Source: Clostridia bacterium (lineage in GTDB: Bacteria > Bacillota > Clostridia > Christensenellales > Aristaeellaceae). From it: 41,489 nucleotides of DNA. Below are positions 16,846-25,230 of this stretch, one piece after another. Every line of letters begins with the position of its first letter. Position 1 is the first letter of the stretch. Under the pieces are notes generated by a model. It was given only the letters and a program-made list of their open reading frames with translations. It was not told the DNA's origin and made no database searches. The stretch lies in contig JAFWZN010000035.1 of assembly GCA_017522345.1 (NCBI GenBank), positions 1 to 41,489 on the forward strand. The letters run 5' to 3'. A program made the translations under genes and the position numbers.

Positions 16846-18360
16846 ATGGATTTCACGCTCACAAGAAAGGCCATCGAGGCCGAAAAGCGATATGAATCGG
16901 AAAAGGTGCAGACGCATCTGCGCGCCGAGGCGATGGTTCTGGGCGCGGGACGCGAAAATGTGGACGTGCTGCTTTCGGACTGCCGCGTTCGGATTACCTC
17001 CGTTCAGGTGCAGTCCGACCGCGTGATTGCGGAGGGCGAGGCGGTGTGTCAGGCGGCGTACAAGGTCGGCTCGGAGACAGGCGCGCGCGCGGCGAACGCC
17101 ACCGCGCCCGTATCCTGCGTGTTTGATATAAAGGGCGCTATGAGCGGCATGAGGGCGAATGTAATTGCGGAGGCGGACGAAGTTACCGCCAGATACGAAA
17201 ACGGGCACATGGTGTTTGACGTGTATGTTTCATTGACGGCGCACGTCGCCTCCCTGGTTCCCGTAAACGTGATTATCGGAAGCGAAAACGCAGACGAAAT
17301 TGAGACGGCGTATGAGGAGATCAAAAGCGTGAAGCTCGCCGCCGAAAACAGCGGAATGCACGTGCTTTCTCAGACTGTAAATCTGCCCGCGGCGCTTGAC
17401 GCCAGATACGCGCTTATGGAATGGGCGACAATCACGCAGCTGGACCATCAGAAGGAGGTCGGCGGCGTTCGCGTAAACGGGAATGTGCTTGTGGAAACCT
17501 TGATTTCGACAGGGCTTAATGAAAAGCCGGTTCAGCTGGTCAGATATCGCCTTCCGATCGACCGGTTTATGGAGATGCCCGAGTGGCTGACGGATAACGT
17601 TCAATTGGACGCGAGCGTTTCAAGCGTCAAAACCAATGTTAATCAGGCCGTCATGGGCGAGGACGCGACGCTTCTTATGGAGGCGGAAATCGACATCCGC
17701 GTATCGGCTACGGGCGAGGACAGCGCGCGGGCGCTGGTGGACGCGTTTTCTACGGGAGATATCAGGATTGTTCCTATAAAAAAGACGATTGATGTGTGCA
17801 AAAGCGTTTCCCGAATCACCATGACGGAGCCCTTCCGCGCTTCGGTGCTTTTAAAGGACGCATCGGAAAGCGTCGGCGAAGTTCTTGCGGTCAAAACGCG
17901 CGCGGTGGTGGGCGATGTGACGAGCGAGGGCGGCCGAACGACGATCAGCGGCGTCGTCAACACGCAGGTCGTTTATGTTTCGGGAAACGGGGAAAGCCTG
18001 AAAAGCGAAAATCAGGATCTGCCGTTTGAAATCGAGGCGGCGTGCGCGCTTGATCCGAATGACAACGTGAAGGTTTCGGCTGTATCGCCTGAGGGAAACG
18101 CGCTCATGTCGGACAGAATCGAGGTCAAGTGCATGCTGTCCTTAACATGCGACAAGCGCACGGACGGAGAAGCGACGATCGTGGAGGAGCTTTCCGAAGA
18201 GGGCGAAAATCCCAGAAGGAAGGGCGTGATGATTGTATGGCCGAATGATTTCGATACGGCGTGGGCGATTGCAAAACGGTATCTTACAACCGTACAAAAC
18301 GTCGAAAATGCAATGAGCGTCGCGTCTTCAAATCAAAATCCGCTGGTGATTCGCTTATAA
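16846..18360 (+). CDS. SPOCS (DUF3794) and LysM domain protein
   Basis: About 504 aa. It holds two to three SPOCS-type beta domains (roughly 1-125, 140-265 and 290-440). A C-terminal LysM-like segment (about 455-504) has the pattern IVWPNDFDTAWAIAKRYLTT, recalling the usual GDTLWSIAKRY. SPOCS proteins such as SpoVID and coat morphogenetic factors organise the spore envelope, and LysM binds peptidoglycan. There is no signal peptide. Two ATGs six bases apart are possible; the second (16846) is preferred because GGGGGG lies six bases before it. No spore genes flank it, so a role outside sporulation cannot be excluded. Confidence 0.85.
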   Translation: MDFTLTRKAIEAEKRYESEKVQTHLRAEAMVLGAGRENVDVLLSDCRVRITSVQVQSDRVIAEGEAVCQAAYKVGSETGARAANATAPVSCVFDIKGAMSGMRANVIAEADEVTARYENGHMVFDVYVSLTAHVASLVPVNVIIGSENADEIETAYEEIKSVKLAAENSGMHVLSQTVNLPAALDARYALMEWATITQLDHQKEVGGVRVNGNVLVETLISTGLNEKPVQLVRYRLPIDRFMEMPEWLTDNVQLDASVSSVKTNVNQAVMGEDATLLMEAEIDIRVSATGEDSARALVDAFSTGDIRIVPIKKTIDVCKSVSRITMTEPFRASVLLKDASESVGEVLAVKTRAVVGDVTSEGGRTTISGVVNTQVVYVSGNGESLKSENQDLPFEIEAACALDPNDNVKVSAVSPEGNALMSDRIEVKCMLSLTCDKRTDGEATIVEELSEEGENPRRKGVMIVWPNDFDTAWAIAKRYLTTVQNVENAMSVASSNQNPLVIRL

Positions 18361-18408
18361 ATAGGGGCATTTTGCCCGATTTTGAATAATTATGAAATAA
18401 AAAAATCA

Positions 18409-18437
18409 TTTACATCTGCCTCCCAAGACGGTATAAT
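18409..18437 (+). promoter_or_regulatory. SigA promoter of proBA
   Basis: -35 TTTACA (18409-18414), 17-base spacer, perfect -10 TATAAT (18432-18437). The start codon of proB follows 30 bases later. Confidence 0.85.
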
Positions 18438-18452
18438 CAGACTATACCGTCT
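18426..18452. promoter_or_regulatory. Probable operator: 10-7-10 inverted repeat over the proBA -10
   Basis: AGACGGTATA (18426-18435) and TATACCGTCT (18443-18452) are perfect complements separated by seven bases. The left arm covers most of the -10 box and the right arm the likely transcription start. Most of the left arm lies before the start site, so a DNA-level repressor site is more likely than an RNA hairpin. Confidence 0.7.
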
Positions 18453-18467
18453 ATAGGGGGCGTTTTT

Positions 18468-19244
18468 ATGCGCATTGTTATCAAAATCGGCACTTCGTCC
18501 ATCGCGCACGCGACGGGGCGGTTGAATATCAGAAGAATGGAAAATCTCTGCAAGGTCATATCCGACCTTAAAAATGCCGGGCATGAAATTATACTCGTGT
18601 CCTCTGGCGCAATCGGCATGGGCGTTGGAAAGCTGTCCCTTCCGAAAAGACCCGCCGACATGCCCACCAAGCAGGCGGCGGCCGCCGTTGGACAGTGCGA
18701 GCTTATGTATACGTATGACCGCCTGTTTACCCAATACAATCATACGGTTGCGCAGGTTTTGATTACGGGTGAGGACGTGCTGTCGCCTGTCAGGTGCGCG
18801 CATTTTGAAAACACAATGGAGCGCCTGCTGGAGCTGGGCGCAATACCGATTCTCAATGAGAACGATACCGTCGCGACGGATGAAATCATCATGATCGGCG
18901 AAAACGATTCTTTGTCTGCCATTGTCGCCGTTGCGATTCAAGCGGATCTGCTTGTGCTTTTAAGCGACATCGACGGCTTGTTTGATTCCGATCCCCGCGA
19001 AAATCCAAACGCAGTTCTCATCTCTGAAGTGACGGAGATGACGGATGAAATTTATGCGCTTGCCGGAGGAAAGGGAAGCGAGCTTGGAACCGGCGGCATG
19101 GCGACCAAGCTGAAGGCCGCGAAGATGGCGATGGATGCGGGCGTGGATATGGTGATTGCCAACAGCGAAAAGCCGGATATTCTTTACGACATTGCCGAAG
19201 GAAAAAGGGTCGGCACGCGCTTTGTCGGAAAAAGGGAGATGTGA
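18468..19244 (+). CDS. proB: Glutamate 5-kinase, short form
   Basis: 258 aa. The amino-acid kinase fold is clear: KIGTSSIA near the start, LVSSGAIGMG for phosphate binding, and VLLSDIDGLFDSDPR and GTGGMATKL for ATP and substrate binding. It phosphorylates glutamate in the first step of proline synthesis. It ends at the kinase domain and lacks the C-terminal PUA domain of E. coli-type ProB; this short form is known in other bacteria. Start ATG at 18468 with GGGGGC upstream. proA follows after four bases. Confidence 0.95.
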   Translation: MRIVIKIGTSSIAHATGRLNIRRMENLCKVISDLKNAGHEIILVSSGAIGMGVGKLSLPKRPADMPTKQAAAAVGQCELMYTYDRLFTQYNHTVAQVLITGEDVLSPVRCAHFENTMERLLELGAIPILNENDTVATDEIIMIGENDSLSAIVAVAIQADLLVLLSDIDGLFDSDPRENPNAVLISEVTEMTDEIYALAGGKGSELGTGGMATKLKAAKMAMDAGVDMVIANSEKPDILYDIAEGKRVGTRFVGKREM

Positions 19245-19248
19245 CGCT

Positions 19249-20499
19249 ATGACGACGATGGAAATTTTGAAAAACGCAAAGAAGGCTTCGCTTGACGCGG
19301 CGCTTCTTTCCGAGAACGCGAAAAACGAAATTCTTCAGAAAATCGCATCGCAGATTTTGGCGGACGAAAAGGAAATCCTCTCTGAAAACGCAAAGGATAT
19401 CGAAAAAGCTGCAAAAACCGTCGGAAGCGTCATGATCGACAGGCTTACGCTAACAAGCGGGCGGCTTTCCCAAATGGCTGAAAGCGTGCGCGAGGTATGC
19501 GCCCTGCCCGATCCTGTCGGGCGCGTTTTGTCCGAAACCGTTCGCCCGAACGGGCTGAAAATTCAGAAAATCTCCGTTCCCATGGGCGTGATTGCGATCA
19601 TTTTTGAATCCAGACCCAATGTCGCGCTGGATGCGGCGGCGCTTTGTCTAAAAAGCGGAAACGCCTGCGTGCTTCGCGGCGGAAAGGAAGCGTATTTATC
19701 CGTGGGCGCGATTGTAAAATCCATCCGCCGCGCGCTTTCCTCCTTGGGGCTTAATGAAAATATGATTTCGCAGCTTGAGGATACGACGCGCGAGGGCGCA
19801 AACGAGCTGATGCGCGCCAGAGGATATGTGGATCTTCTGATTCCGCGCGGCGGCGCGGGACTGATCCGCGCATGCGTTGAGAACGCGACGGTTCCCGTGA
19901 TTGAAACGGGAACGGGCATCTGCCACATTTATGTGGACAAGGAAGCGGATCTTGACAAGGCGGTGAGGATCGCGGTAAACGCCAAGACCAGCCGCCCGAG
20001 CGTGTGCAACGCCATGGAAAGCCTGATTGTGCATAAGGACGTCGCCGAAGCCTTTCTTCCGATGCTTTATCAGGAGCTGGTCGTAAAGCGCGAGGGCAAC
20101 AATCCCGTGGAGCTTCGGCTGGATGAACGCGCGCGGGCGATTATTCCCGGAACGAAGGCGTCGGACAAGGATTTTGACACGGAATTTTTGAACTATATCC
20201 TTGCCGTGTCGGTGGCGGACGACGTAAAGGATGCGCTTGGGCATATTCGCCTTCATTCGACCGGGCACTCCGAGGCCATCATTACGGAAAATAAGGAAAC
20301 GGCGCGCTCGTTTGTAAACGGCGTCGGCAGCGCGGCTGTGTATGTAAACGCCTCCACCCGCTTTACAGACGGCGGCGAGTTCGGCCTTGGATGCGAAATG
20401 GGTATTTCCACGCAGAAGCTGCACGCGCGGGGACCGATGGGCTTGAATGAAATGACCTCCTATCAGTACAGAATCTACGGAGACGGCCAGATCAGATAA
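19249..20499 (+). CDS. proA: Gamma-glutamyl phosphate reductase
   Basis: 416 aa, the usual length. Aldehyde-dehydrogenase fold features include PMGVIAIIFESRPNV, VLRGGKEAY, TGTGICHIYVD and the catalytic-Cys segment TSRPSVCNAMESL. It reduces gamma-glutamyl phosphate to glutamate semialdehyde in proline synthesis. The start at 19249 is four bases after the proB stop with GGGAG upstream; the longer frame back to 19156 lies inside proB. The pair is one operon behind a strong promoter and an inverted-repeat operator. proC is not in the window. Confidence 0.96.
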   Translation: MTTMEILKNAKKASLDAALLSENAKNEILQKIASQILADEKEILSENAKDIEKAAKTVGSVMIDRLTLTSGRLSQMAESVREVCALPDPVGRVLSETVRPNGLKIQKISVPMGVIAIIFESRPNVALDAAALCLKSGNACVLRGGKEAYLSVGAIVKSIRRALSSLGLNENMISQLEDTTREGANELMRARGYVDLLIPRGGAGLIRACVENATVPVIETGTGICHIYVDKEADLDKAVRIAVNAKTSRPSVCNAMESLIVHKDVAEAFLPMLYQELVVKREGNNPVELRLDERARAIIPGTKASDKDFDTEFLNYILAVSVADDVKDALGHIRLHSTGHSEAIITENKETARSFVNGVGSAAVYVNASTRFTDGGEFGLGCEMGISTQKLHARGPMGLNEMTSYQYRIYGDGQIR

Positions 20500-20545
20500 T
20501 TTTTTAGGCGTGTAGAAATCATGCCGCCTTCCCTGATACGCTAAA

Positions 20546-20561
20546 ATTGCCAAACGGCAAT
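20546..20561. repeat. Short perfect hairpin after proA
   Basis: ATTGCC, loop AAAC, GGCAAT. There is no T tract. It lies between proA and the holin pair and precedes the ribosome site by ten bases, so it may be a leader structure. Confidence 0.4.
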
Positions 20562-20584
20562 AGCGGATGAGGGGAGGTTTTTTT

Positions 20585-20791
20585 GTGGAAATTTCGGCTG
20601 TTCTTCAATCGATTGCGATTGTGATTTCCGCGTGGGGCGCGTTTTCGGCTTACCGCGCGCGGGATAATGAACGCGCCGCGGCGCTTTCGGAAATACGAAG
20701 CGACGTCAAGCATATTATGAAGAGGCTGGACAAAATCGAGGACGGAAGGATACGCAAAATCGAACGAACAAAAAGAGAGGAGAGCGCATAA
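20585..20791 (+). CDS. Small membrane-anchored coiled-coil protein, XhlA-like
   Basis: 68 aa. The start is the GTG at 20585 with GGGGAGG seven bases upstream. One N-terminal hydrophobic span (about residues 4-22) is followed by a charged helix (DVKHIMKRLDKIEDGRIRKIE) likely to form a coiled coil. It lies three bases before a holin-like gene. This pairing recalls the XhlA/holin lysis modules of Bacillus prophages, although XhlA normally has its span at the C-terminus. No other phage genes are present. Assignment as a lysis partner rests on context. Confidence 0.6.
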   Translation: MEISAVLQSIAIVISAWGAFSAYRARDNERAAALSEIRSDVKHIMKRLDKIEDGRIRKIERTKREESA

Positions 20792-20794
20792 AAC

Positions 20795-20977
20795 ATGCAG
20801 AGCAGATGGAAAAGCTGGACGCTTTGGACAAGTCTTGCCGCGCTTGCGGCGTTTTGTCTTAAGCAGTTTGCGGGCATCGATATGGACGAAACCATCAATT
20901 CGTTTCTGGACGTGCTTTTGCCCGTTCTGGTTGCTTTCGGCGTTGTGAACAACCCCACAAATGCGGACAAGCTGTAA
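20795..20977 (+). CDS. Orphan phage-type holin
   Basis: 60 aa with two short hydrophobic segments and an ending VAFGVVNNPTNADKL that matches the phi-LC3-type holin family, whose members end with a similar NNPT motif. Holins open the membrane to release endolysin or, when domesticated, export autolysins. It is close behind the coiled-coil partner, and no endolysin or structural phage gene is adjacent. It may be a prophage remnant kept for autolysis or toxin export (inference). Confidence 0.72.
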   Translation: MQSRWKSWTLWTSLAALAAFCLKQFAGIDMDETINSFLDVLLPVLVAFGVVNNPTNADKL

Positions 20978-20987
20978 ATAAATCCGA

Positions 20988-21016
20988 TTGAATTCCTCCC
21001 TGGCAAGTGGTATACT
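20988..21016 (+). promoter_or_regulatory. SigA promoter of the serine hydrolase gene
   Basis: -35 TTGAAT (20988-20993), 17-base spacer, -10 TATACT (21011-21016), 38 bases before the start codon. Confidence 0.78.
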
Positions 21017-21054
21017 TACTTTATAAAAGCCATTTGTCAGCGGGAGGAATTTTT

Positions 21055-22191
21055 ATGGATTTTTCAAATCTGAAGGCCTTTTTGGACGAGATTGTCGAGG
21101 ATAAAATTCCCGGCGCGGACCTTGCGGTTTACATGCGTCACAAGCCGGTTTTCCGCCATTTTTCCGGCTTCAGCGACAGAGAAAAGGGAATCAGAATCAA
21201 AGGCGACGAAACCTATTTCGGCTATTCGGTCACGAAAATATTGACTTGCGTGTGCGCGCTGACGCTGTTTGAAAAGGGCGCGTTTCTTATGACGGATCCG
21301 ATTAAGGAGTATCTTCCGGAGTTTTCGGATATGACGGTTGCCGAAATTGATCCTGCGGGCAAGATCAAATTTAGACCCGCGAAAAGGGATATCACATTCC
21401 GCGACCTTTTCACCATGACGGCGGGCCTTGACTACAATCTGAATACAAAGGAAATTCAGGATGCTGTTCAGAGGACAAACGGCGAGGCTCCGACGCGGGA
21501 AATCATGAAGGCGATCGCGAAGGCTCCGCTTTCCTTCGATCCGGGCGAGAGATGGCAGTACAGCCTGTGCCACGACGTACTGGGCGGCCTGATTGAGGTG
21601 ATCAGCGGCATGCGCTTTGAAACGTATATGAAAAAAACGCTGTTTGAGCCCCTCGAAATGAAATCGAGCGCCATGCATCTGACGGATGCTATCAAAAGCC
21701 GCCTTGCCATGCAATATCTAAATGAGGACGGCAAAGGCATTCGTCCCATCGGCGCGGAGAATTTCTATGTGCTCGGCCCCGCCTACGACAGCGGCGGCGC
21801 AGGGCTGATAACGAGCGTAGACGATTATATTCGCTTCGCCGATATGCTCGCCATGGGCGGCGTGGGCGCGACCGGCGAAAGAATCCTTTCAAAGGCTGCG
21901 ATTGATCTTATGCGGCTTAACCATTTGAATGATGTCCAGATGAAGGACATCAACTGGATCCAAATGGCGGGCTACGGCTATGGACTGGGCGTTCGCACAA
22001 TGACGGACAAAACGCGCGGCTCGCTTTCGCCCGTTGGCGAATTCGGCTGGGGCGGCGCGGCGGGCGCATATGTGCTGATTGATCCCGAAAGGGAAATGAG
22101 CGTGTACTTTGCTGAGCACATGCGAAACAGCTTAGAGCCCTTCGTACATCCCCGCATCCGAAACATTCTCTACGCCTGTCTTGAAGCGTAA
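21055..22191 (+). CDS. Serine hydrolase, class C beta-lactamase family
   Basis: 378 aa from the ATG at 21055, which has GGGAGG seven bases upstream. Catalytic SVTK (Ser58, Lys61) and a Tyr169-Ser motif (QYSL) define the beta-lactamase/penicillin-binding fold. The third motif is probably in GWGGAAGAYV near the C-terminus. It has no signal peptide, so it is most likely a cytosolic esterase or peptidase of the EstB/LACTB type rather than an antibiotic-hydrolysing enzyme. It has its own promoter and a strong terminator. Confidence 0.87.
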   Translation: MDFSNLKAFLDEIVEDKIPGADLAVYMRHKPVFRHFSGFSDREKGIRIKGDETYFGYSVTKILTCVCALTLFEKGAFLMTDPIKEYLPEFSDMTVAEIDPAGKIKFRPAKRDITFRDLFTMTAGLDYNLNTKEIQDAVQRTNGEAPTREIMKAIAKAPLSFDPGERWQYSLCHDVLGGLIEVISGMRFETYMKKTLFEPLEMKSSAMHLTDAIKSRLAMQYLNEDGKGIRPIGAENFYVLGPAYDSGGAGLITSVDDYIRFADMLAMGGVGATGERILSKAAIDLMRLNHLNDVQMKDINWIQMAGYGYGLGVRTMTDKTRGSLSPVGEFGWGGAAGAYVLIDPEREMSVYFAEHMRNSLEPFVHPRIRNILYACLEA

Positions 22192-22218
22192 AAACCAAAT
22201 AAAATGATCATACGTGAA

Positions 22219-22257
22219 AATAGCCATACGTGAATACACACGTATGGTTATTTTATT
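22219..22257 (+). terminator. Strong intrinsic terminator after the serine hydrolase
   Basis: AATAGCCATACGTG (22219-22232) pairs with CACGTATGGTTATT (22239-22252) with one wobble, followed by TTATTT. An outer pair, CCAAATAAAAT (from 22195) with ATTTTATTTGG (to 22260), closes a larger structure and competes with the T tract. CATACGTG also occurs as a direct repeat at 22209. Confidence 0.8.
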
Positions 22258-22419
22258 TGGCTTATGGAAATAGTTGATCTATTTAGAATGATTGTCAAAT
22301 AATGGATAAAGCGCAGTACAAATGCGAGAAAAATCGGGAAAAGAAAAAATATTTTCGAAAAGCGGTATATATAAATAGTGCCGCTCATATGTATGTACTG
22401 AAAGGAGTGATGAGTAAAA

Positions 22420-22680
22420 ATGCTTATCAAAGTAACGGATATTCCCGGGAGGAACGAGCTTAAGAAAAAGGCGGGGCGCAGCTTAATGGTAGAGGAGTTT
22501 CTGAACTCCGGCTATCAGTTTGCCGAGGTCACGCTTGAGGGAACGGACACGCCCCGGCGCGCGTACAACGGTCTTATGATGGCGATTCGCCGTCAATATC
22601 AAGAGAAGTGCGCGGTGATCTGGCGGCACGGCAGAATATTTCTGATGCGCCTGGAGGAAAATGCGTATGACGGCGAATAG
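22420..22680 (+). CDS. Unknown small protein of 86 aa
   Basis: No family recognised. It is a mixed alpha/beta-looking protein without membrane spans: LIKVTDIPGRNELKKKAGRS at the start and a short hydrophobic strand CAVIWRHGRIFLMRL near the end. The start ATG follows AAAGGAG at 12 bases; an out-of-frame ATG at 22410 sits closer to that site. It overlaps the next gene, so the two form a small operon. The upstream 160 bases are AT-rich compared with neighbouring genes. Confidence 0.6.
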   Translation: MLIKVTDIPGRNELKKKAGRSLMVEEFLNSGYQFAEVTLEGTDTPRRAYNGLMMAIRRQYQEKCAVIWRHGRIFLMRLEENAYDGE

Positions 22681-23002
22681 GCGTCTGGATGCGCGAAAAA
22701 GGATGAGCGGACTGCTTGTTTCGGAGGAAATCCAAAAGCGCATTGCGCGTCTGCCTGTCAAGCGCGCGGAATTTGCCGAGGACCTGCTTTCGGGCGTTGC
22801 GGCTTCGGAGAAAAACGCAGGATTGAACGAATCGGAGGTCTTTGCCCTTTTTGAGCTTGCAGCGAAAATGAACATCCGCCTGAACGAGGAAGAGGGAAAC
22901 GCGTATCTTGCCGAGATGAACGGTCATCCGGCGGTGACGATGGATTTTGCGAATCTGCACAAGCTGTACAGGCTGATTCACAAGGGGGAGCAGTCGGCAT
23001 AA
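22667..23002 (+). CDS. Unknown small helical protein of 111 aa
   Basis: No family recognised. It is rich in Glu, Lys and Ala, predicted mostly helical and soluble, with the pattern LNESEVFALFELAAKMNIRLNEEEGNAYLAEM near the middle split by charged turns. The start ATG at 22667 is preferred because GGAGGA lies about eight bases upstream; ATG at 22661 is an alternative. It overlaps the 86-aa gene by 14 bases, suggesting translational coupling and a joint role. Confidence 0.6.
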   Translation: MTANRRLDARKRMSGLLVSEEIQKRIARLPVKRAEFAEDLLSGVAASEKNAGLNESEVFALFELAAKMNIRLNEEEGNAYLAEMNGHPAVTMDFANLHKLYRLIHKGEQSA

Positions 23003-23057
23003 AGGCGGTTTTTGTTTGTTTTTTGCATGAATTTTTTGGTAACGCGCTTAGGGTTAC

Positions 23058-23086
23058 TTGATGGTTTCATGGATTTGTGGTATGAT
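23058..23086 (+). promoter_or_regulatory. SigA promoter of the parvulin lipoprotein gene
   Basis: -35 TTGATG (23058-23063), 17-base spacer, -10 TATGAT (23081-23086), 33 bases before the start codon. Confidence 0.75.
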
Positions 23087-23119
23087 TCCATAAGATTGAT
23101 CTAAAAGGAGCTTATCAAA

Positions 23120-24304
23120 ATGAAAACGATGAAAATGATTCTGGCTATGCTGCTTTCCGTTTGCATGCTTTTCTCCTGCGCAGTTTCCGAAGAGGCCGAA
23201 ACGGCTGAAAATCCGAATCCCGTCATCGCGCGTCTTCGCGAGCACGAGGTCTATTATCAGGACGTCGTCTCCTATGCCCAGCAGATGTATTCCGAGGGCC
23301 TGATCGCATCCGAAACGGATTACGCTTCGGCGCTCGACTATCTTTTGATTTACAACGCGCTGCCCAAGGTTATGGTGAATGATCTTGGCATCGAAAACCT
23401 TCTGAGCCAGGAAAAAATCGAAGAGCTGTATCAGCAGGCGGAGGAAATCTATAACTCTGAAATCGAAAGCTATATCGCCTATTACTACGGAAGCGATTTA
23501 AGCGAAGAAGATTATCAGGCGGTTTACGAAATGGTCGCAGGCGCGTATGCCGAGGCGGGTTATCCGCTTGAAACGTACAAAGAGGATTTCGTCGTCGGCG
23601 AAGCCTTTGCCGCGCATTTTAACACCTTCACCTTCGACATCTCGGAGGATACGCTTCTTTCGACCTTTAATGAATTTGTCGAAAGCGACAGGGCGATGTT
23701 CGAAGGCAATGTCATGATGTATGAATACGCCGTCAACTACTACAATTACGTTTCCTACTACATGCCCGAGGGCTATCGCGGCATCACCCACATCCTGATT
23801 GACGCGGACGCCGACGCGCTTAGCGCTTATGCCGCCGCCTGCGAGGGAACCGACGCGGAGGCGATTGAAGCCGCCAAGGCTGCCGTAATCGAAAGCTGTC
23901 AGGAAAAGCTCGATGAAATCTACGGAAAAATCGAAAACGGCGAAAGCTTTGATTCTCTCATCGCCGAATATAACACCGATCCCGGCATGTCCGGCGATAA
24001 TCTCAAAAACGGCTATGCCGTTCACAAGGACACCGTCGTATTTATGCAGGAATTCACCGACGGCGCATTCTCCGAAAAGATGCAGGCGGTCGGCGATGTG
24101 TCCGATCCCGTCGTCACCAGCTATGGCGTACACATCCTTTATTATTTGAGAGACATCCCCGGCGGCGTGGTTGAGTATACGGACGAGATCAAGGCCGCGG
24201 TCTATGATTACTGCAAAGCGACCGAGCAGGACGCGCTTTTAAGACAGTGGCTGAATGACTATGGCGTTGAATACACGGCTGAGTATGCCGAAGTGATGGG
24301 CTGA
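23120..24304 (+). CDS. Parvulin-type peptidyl-prolyl isomerase lipoprotein, PrsA-like
   Basis: 394 aa. An N-terminal signal ends in a lipobox-like LFSC with Cys20, so the protein is probably lipid-anchored outside the membrane. A Glu/Tyr-rich chaperone region (40-215) precedes a parvulin domain (about 218-350): YRGITHILI, NGESFDSLIAEYNTDPGMS and VTSYGVHILYYL. PrsA-like proteins fold exported proteins at the membrane-wall interface. The protein is strongly acidic. It stands alone with its own promoter and a downstream hairpin. Confidence 0.9.
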   Translation: MKTMKMILAMLLSVCMLFSCAVSEEAETAENPNPVIARLREHEVYYQDVVSYAQQMYSEGLIASETDYASALDYLLIYNALPKVMVNDLGIENLLSQEKIEELYQQAEEIYNSEIESYIAYYYGSDLSEEDYQAVYEMVAGAYAEAGYPLETYKEDFVVGEAFAAHFNTFTFDISEDTLLSTFNEFVESDRAMFEGNVMMYEYAVNYYNYVSYYMPEGYRGITHILIDADADALSAYAAACEGTDAEAIEAAKAAVIESCQEKLDEIYGKIENGESFDSLIAEYNTDPGMSGDNLKNGYAVHKDTVVFMQEFTDGAFSEKMQAVGDVSDPVVTSYGVHILYYLRDIPGGVVEYTDEIKAAVYDYCKATEQDALLRQWLNDYGVEYTAEYAEVMG

Positions 24305-24317
24305 AAAGCGCAATCGG

Positions 24318-24341
24318 AAGGGCTTCCGAAAGGAGGCCCTT
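24318..24341 (+). terminator. Hairpin after the parvulin gene, weak terminator
   Basis: AAGGGCTTCC and GGAGGCCCTT form a stem around GAAA with a single mismatch. It is followed only by cgttta, so termination would be partial; read-through into the pyridoxamine kinase gene is possible. Confidence 0.45.
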
Positions 24342-24381
24342 CGTTTATGATACGAGTAACACCGAAAAGGAAGAAAACCGG

Positions 24382-25218
24382 ATGAAAGACAACGTAGCTC
24401 CCATCAAGCGCGTAATGGCGATTAACGATATTTCCTGCTTTGGAAAATGCTCGCTCACCGTGACGCTTCCCATTCTTTCCCGTTTCGGCATTGAGGCGGT
24501 TCCGCTTCCCACGGCGCTTCTTTCCACGCACACAGGCGATTTTTCAAAGCCCACGCGTTTGGATTTGACGGAGGAAATTAAGAAAATCGTCGCGCATTGG
24601 GAAAGCTTTCAGCTGAAATTTGACTCAGTATACACAGGGTATATGCTTGAAAACCAGCTTAATGTCGCGGAAGAAATTGTGAAAACTCAGTCGAAGCGCG
24701 GCGCGATGATTCTGGTTGATCCCGTCATGGGCGATAACGGAAAAATGTATTCCGGCTTCGGAAGCGATTTTCCAAGAAAGATGCGCGCGCTGTGCGAAAA
24801 TGCCTGCGTGTCAACGCCCAATCTCACAGAGGCGATGCTGATGACGGATATGGAGTATAAAAGCGTCCTTACCCGCTCTGAAAGCGACAGGCTGTATAAG
24901 CGGCTTTCAGACATCGGCGCAAAGCACATCGTCGTTACCGGCGTTCATCCGAGTGAAAACGAAGTGGGCGACGTTGTAATCGACGAAAACGGTTTGGTTC
25001 TTTACGAAAAATATCTGCCCGCGACCCATCGCCGCCTGCACGGCTGCGGAGACGTGTTTGCAAGCGTTCTGTGCGCAAAGCTTGTAAAGGGTGAAGATAT
25101 CCTGTCCGCCGTGGAATATGCGCAGGATTTTACGGGCAAAGCGATTGAAATTACAAATATGGACGCGCAAAACCATTGGTACGGGTTGAAATTTGAAAGC
25201 CTGATGGATGAAATCTGA
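24382..25218 (+). CDS. Pyridoxamine kinase
   Basis: 278 aa, PfkB/ribokinase fold of the vitamin B6 kinase branch. It begins RVMAINDISCFGKCSLTV, a segment typical of Bacillota pyridoxamine kinases, and contains VDPVMGDNG and the anion-hole motif HGCGDVFASVL with the catalytic Asp. It salvages pyridoxal, pyridoxine or pyridoxamine to the phosphate form. AAGGAAG lies about eight bases before the start. It has no operon partners on this strand. The vitamer preference cannot be told from sequence. Confidence 0.92.
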   Translation: MKDNVAPIKRVMAINDISCFGKCSLTVTLPILSRFGIEAVPLPTALLSTHTGDFSKPTRLDLTEEIKKIVAHWESFQLKFDSVYTGYMLENQLNVAEEIVKTQSKRGAMILVDPVMGDNGKMYSGFGSDFPRKMRALCENACVSTPNLTEAMLMTDMEYKSVLTRSESDRLYKRLSDIGAKHIVVTGVHPSENEVGDVVIDENGLVLYEKYLPATHRRLHGCGDVFASVLCAKLVKGEDILSAVEYAQDFTGKAIEITNMDAQNHWYGLKFESLMDEI

Positions 25219-25230
25219 TTATGCTTTTCC

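Noticed and set aside
19696..20553. Minus-strand frame of 285 codons across proA
   Set aside because: It is antisense to conserved ProA sequence with no start support.
21064..21714. Minus-strand frame of 216 codons inside the serine hydrolase gene
   Set aside because: It is antisense to the SVTK-containing gene and shows no family features.
21055..22191. Antibiotic-resistance beta-lactamase
   Set aside because: It lacks a signal peptide and the usual YxN motif, so a cytosolic esterase or peptidase of the same fold is more likely.
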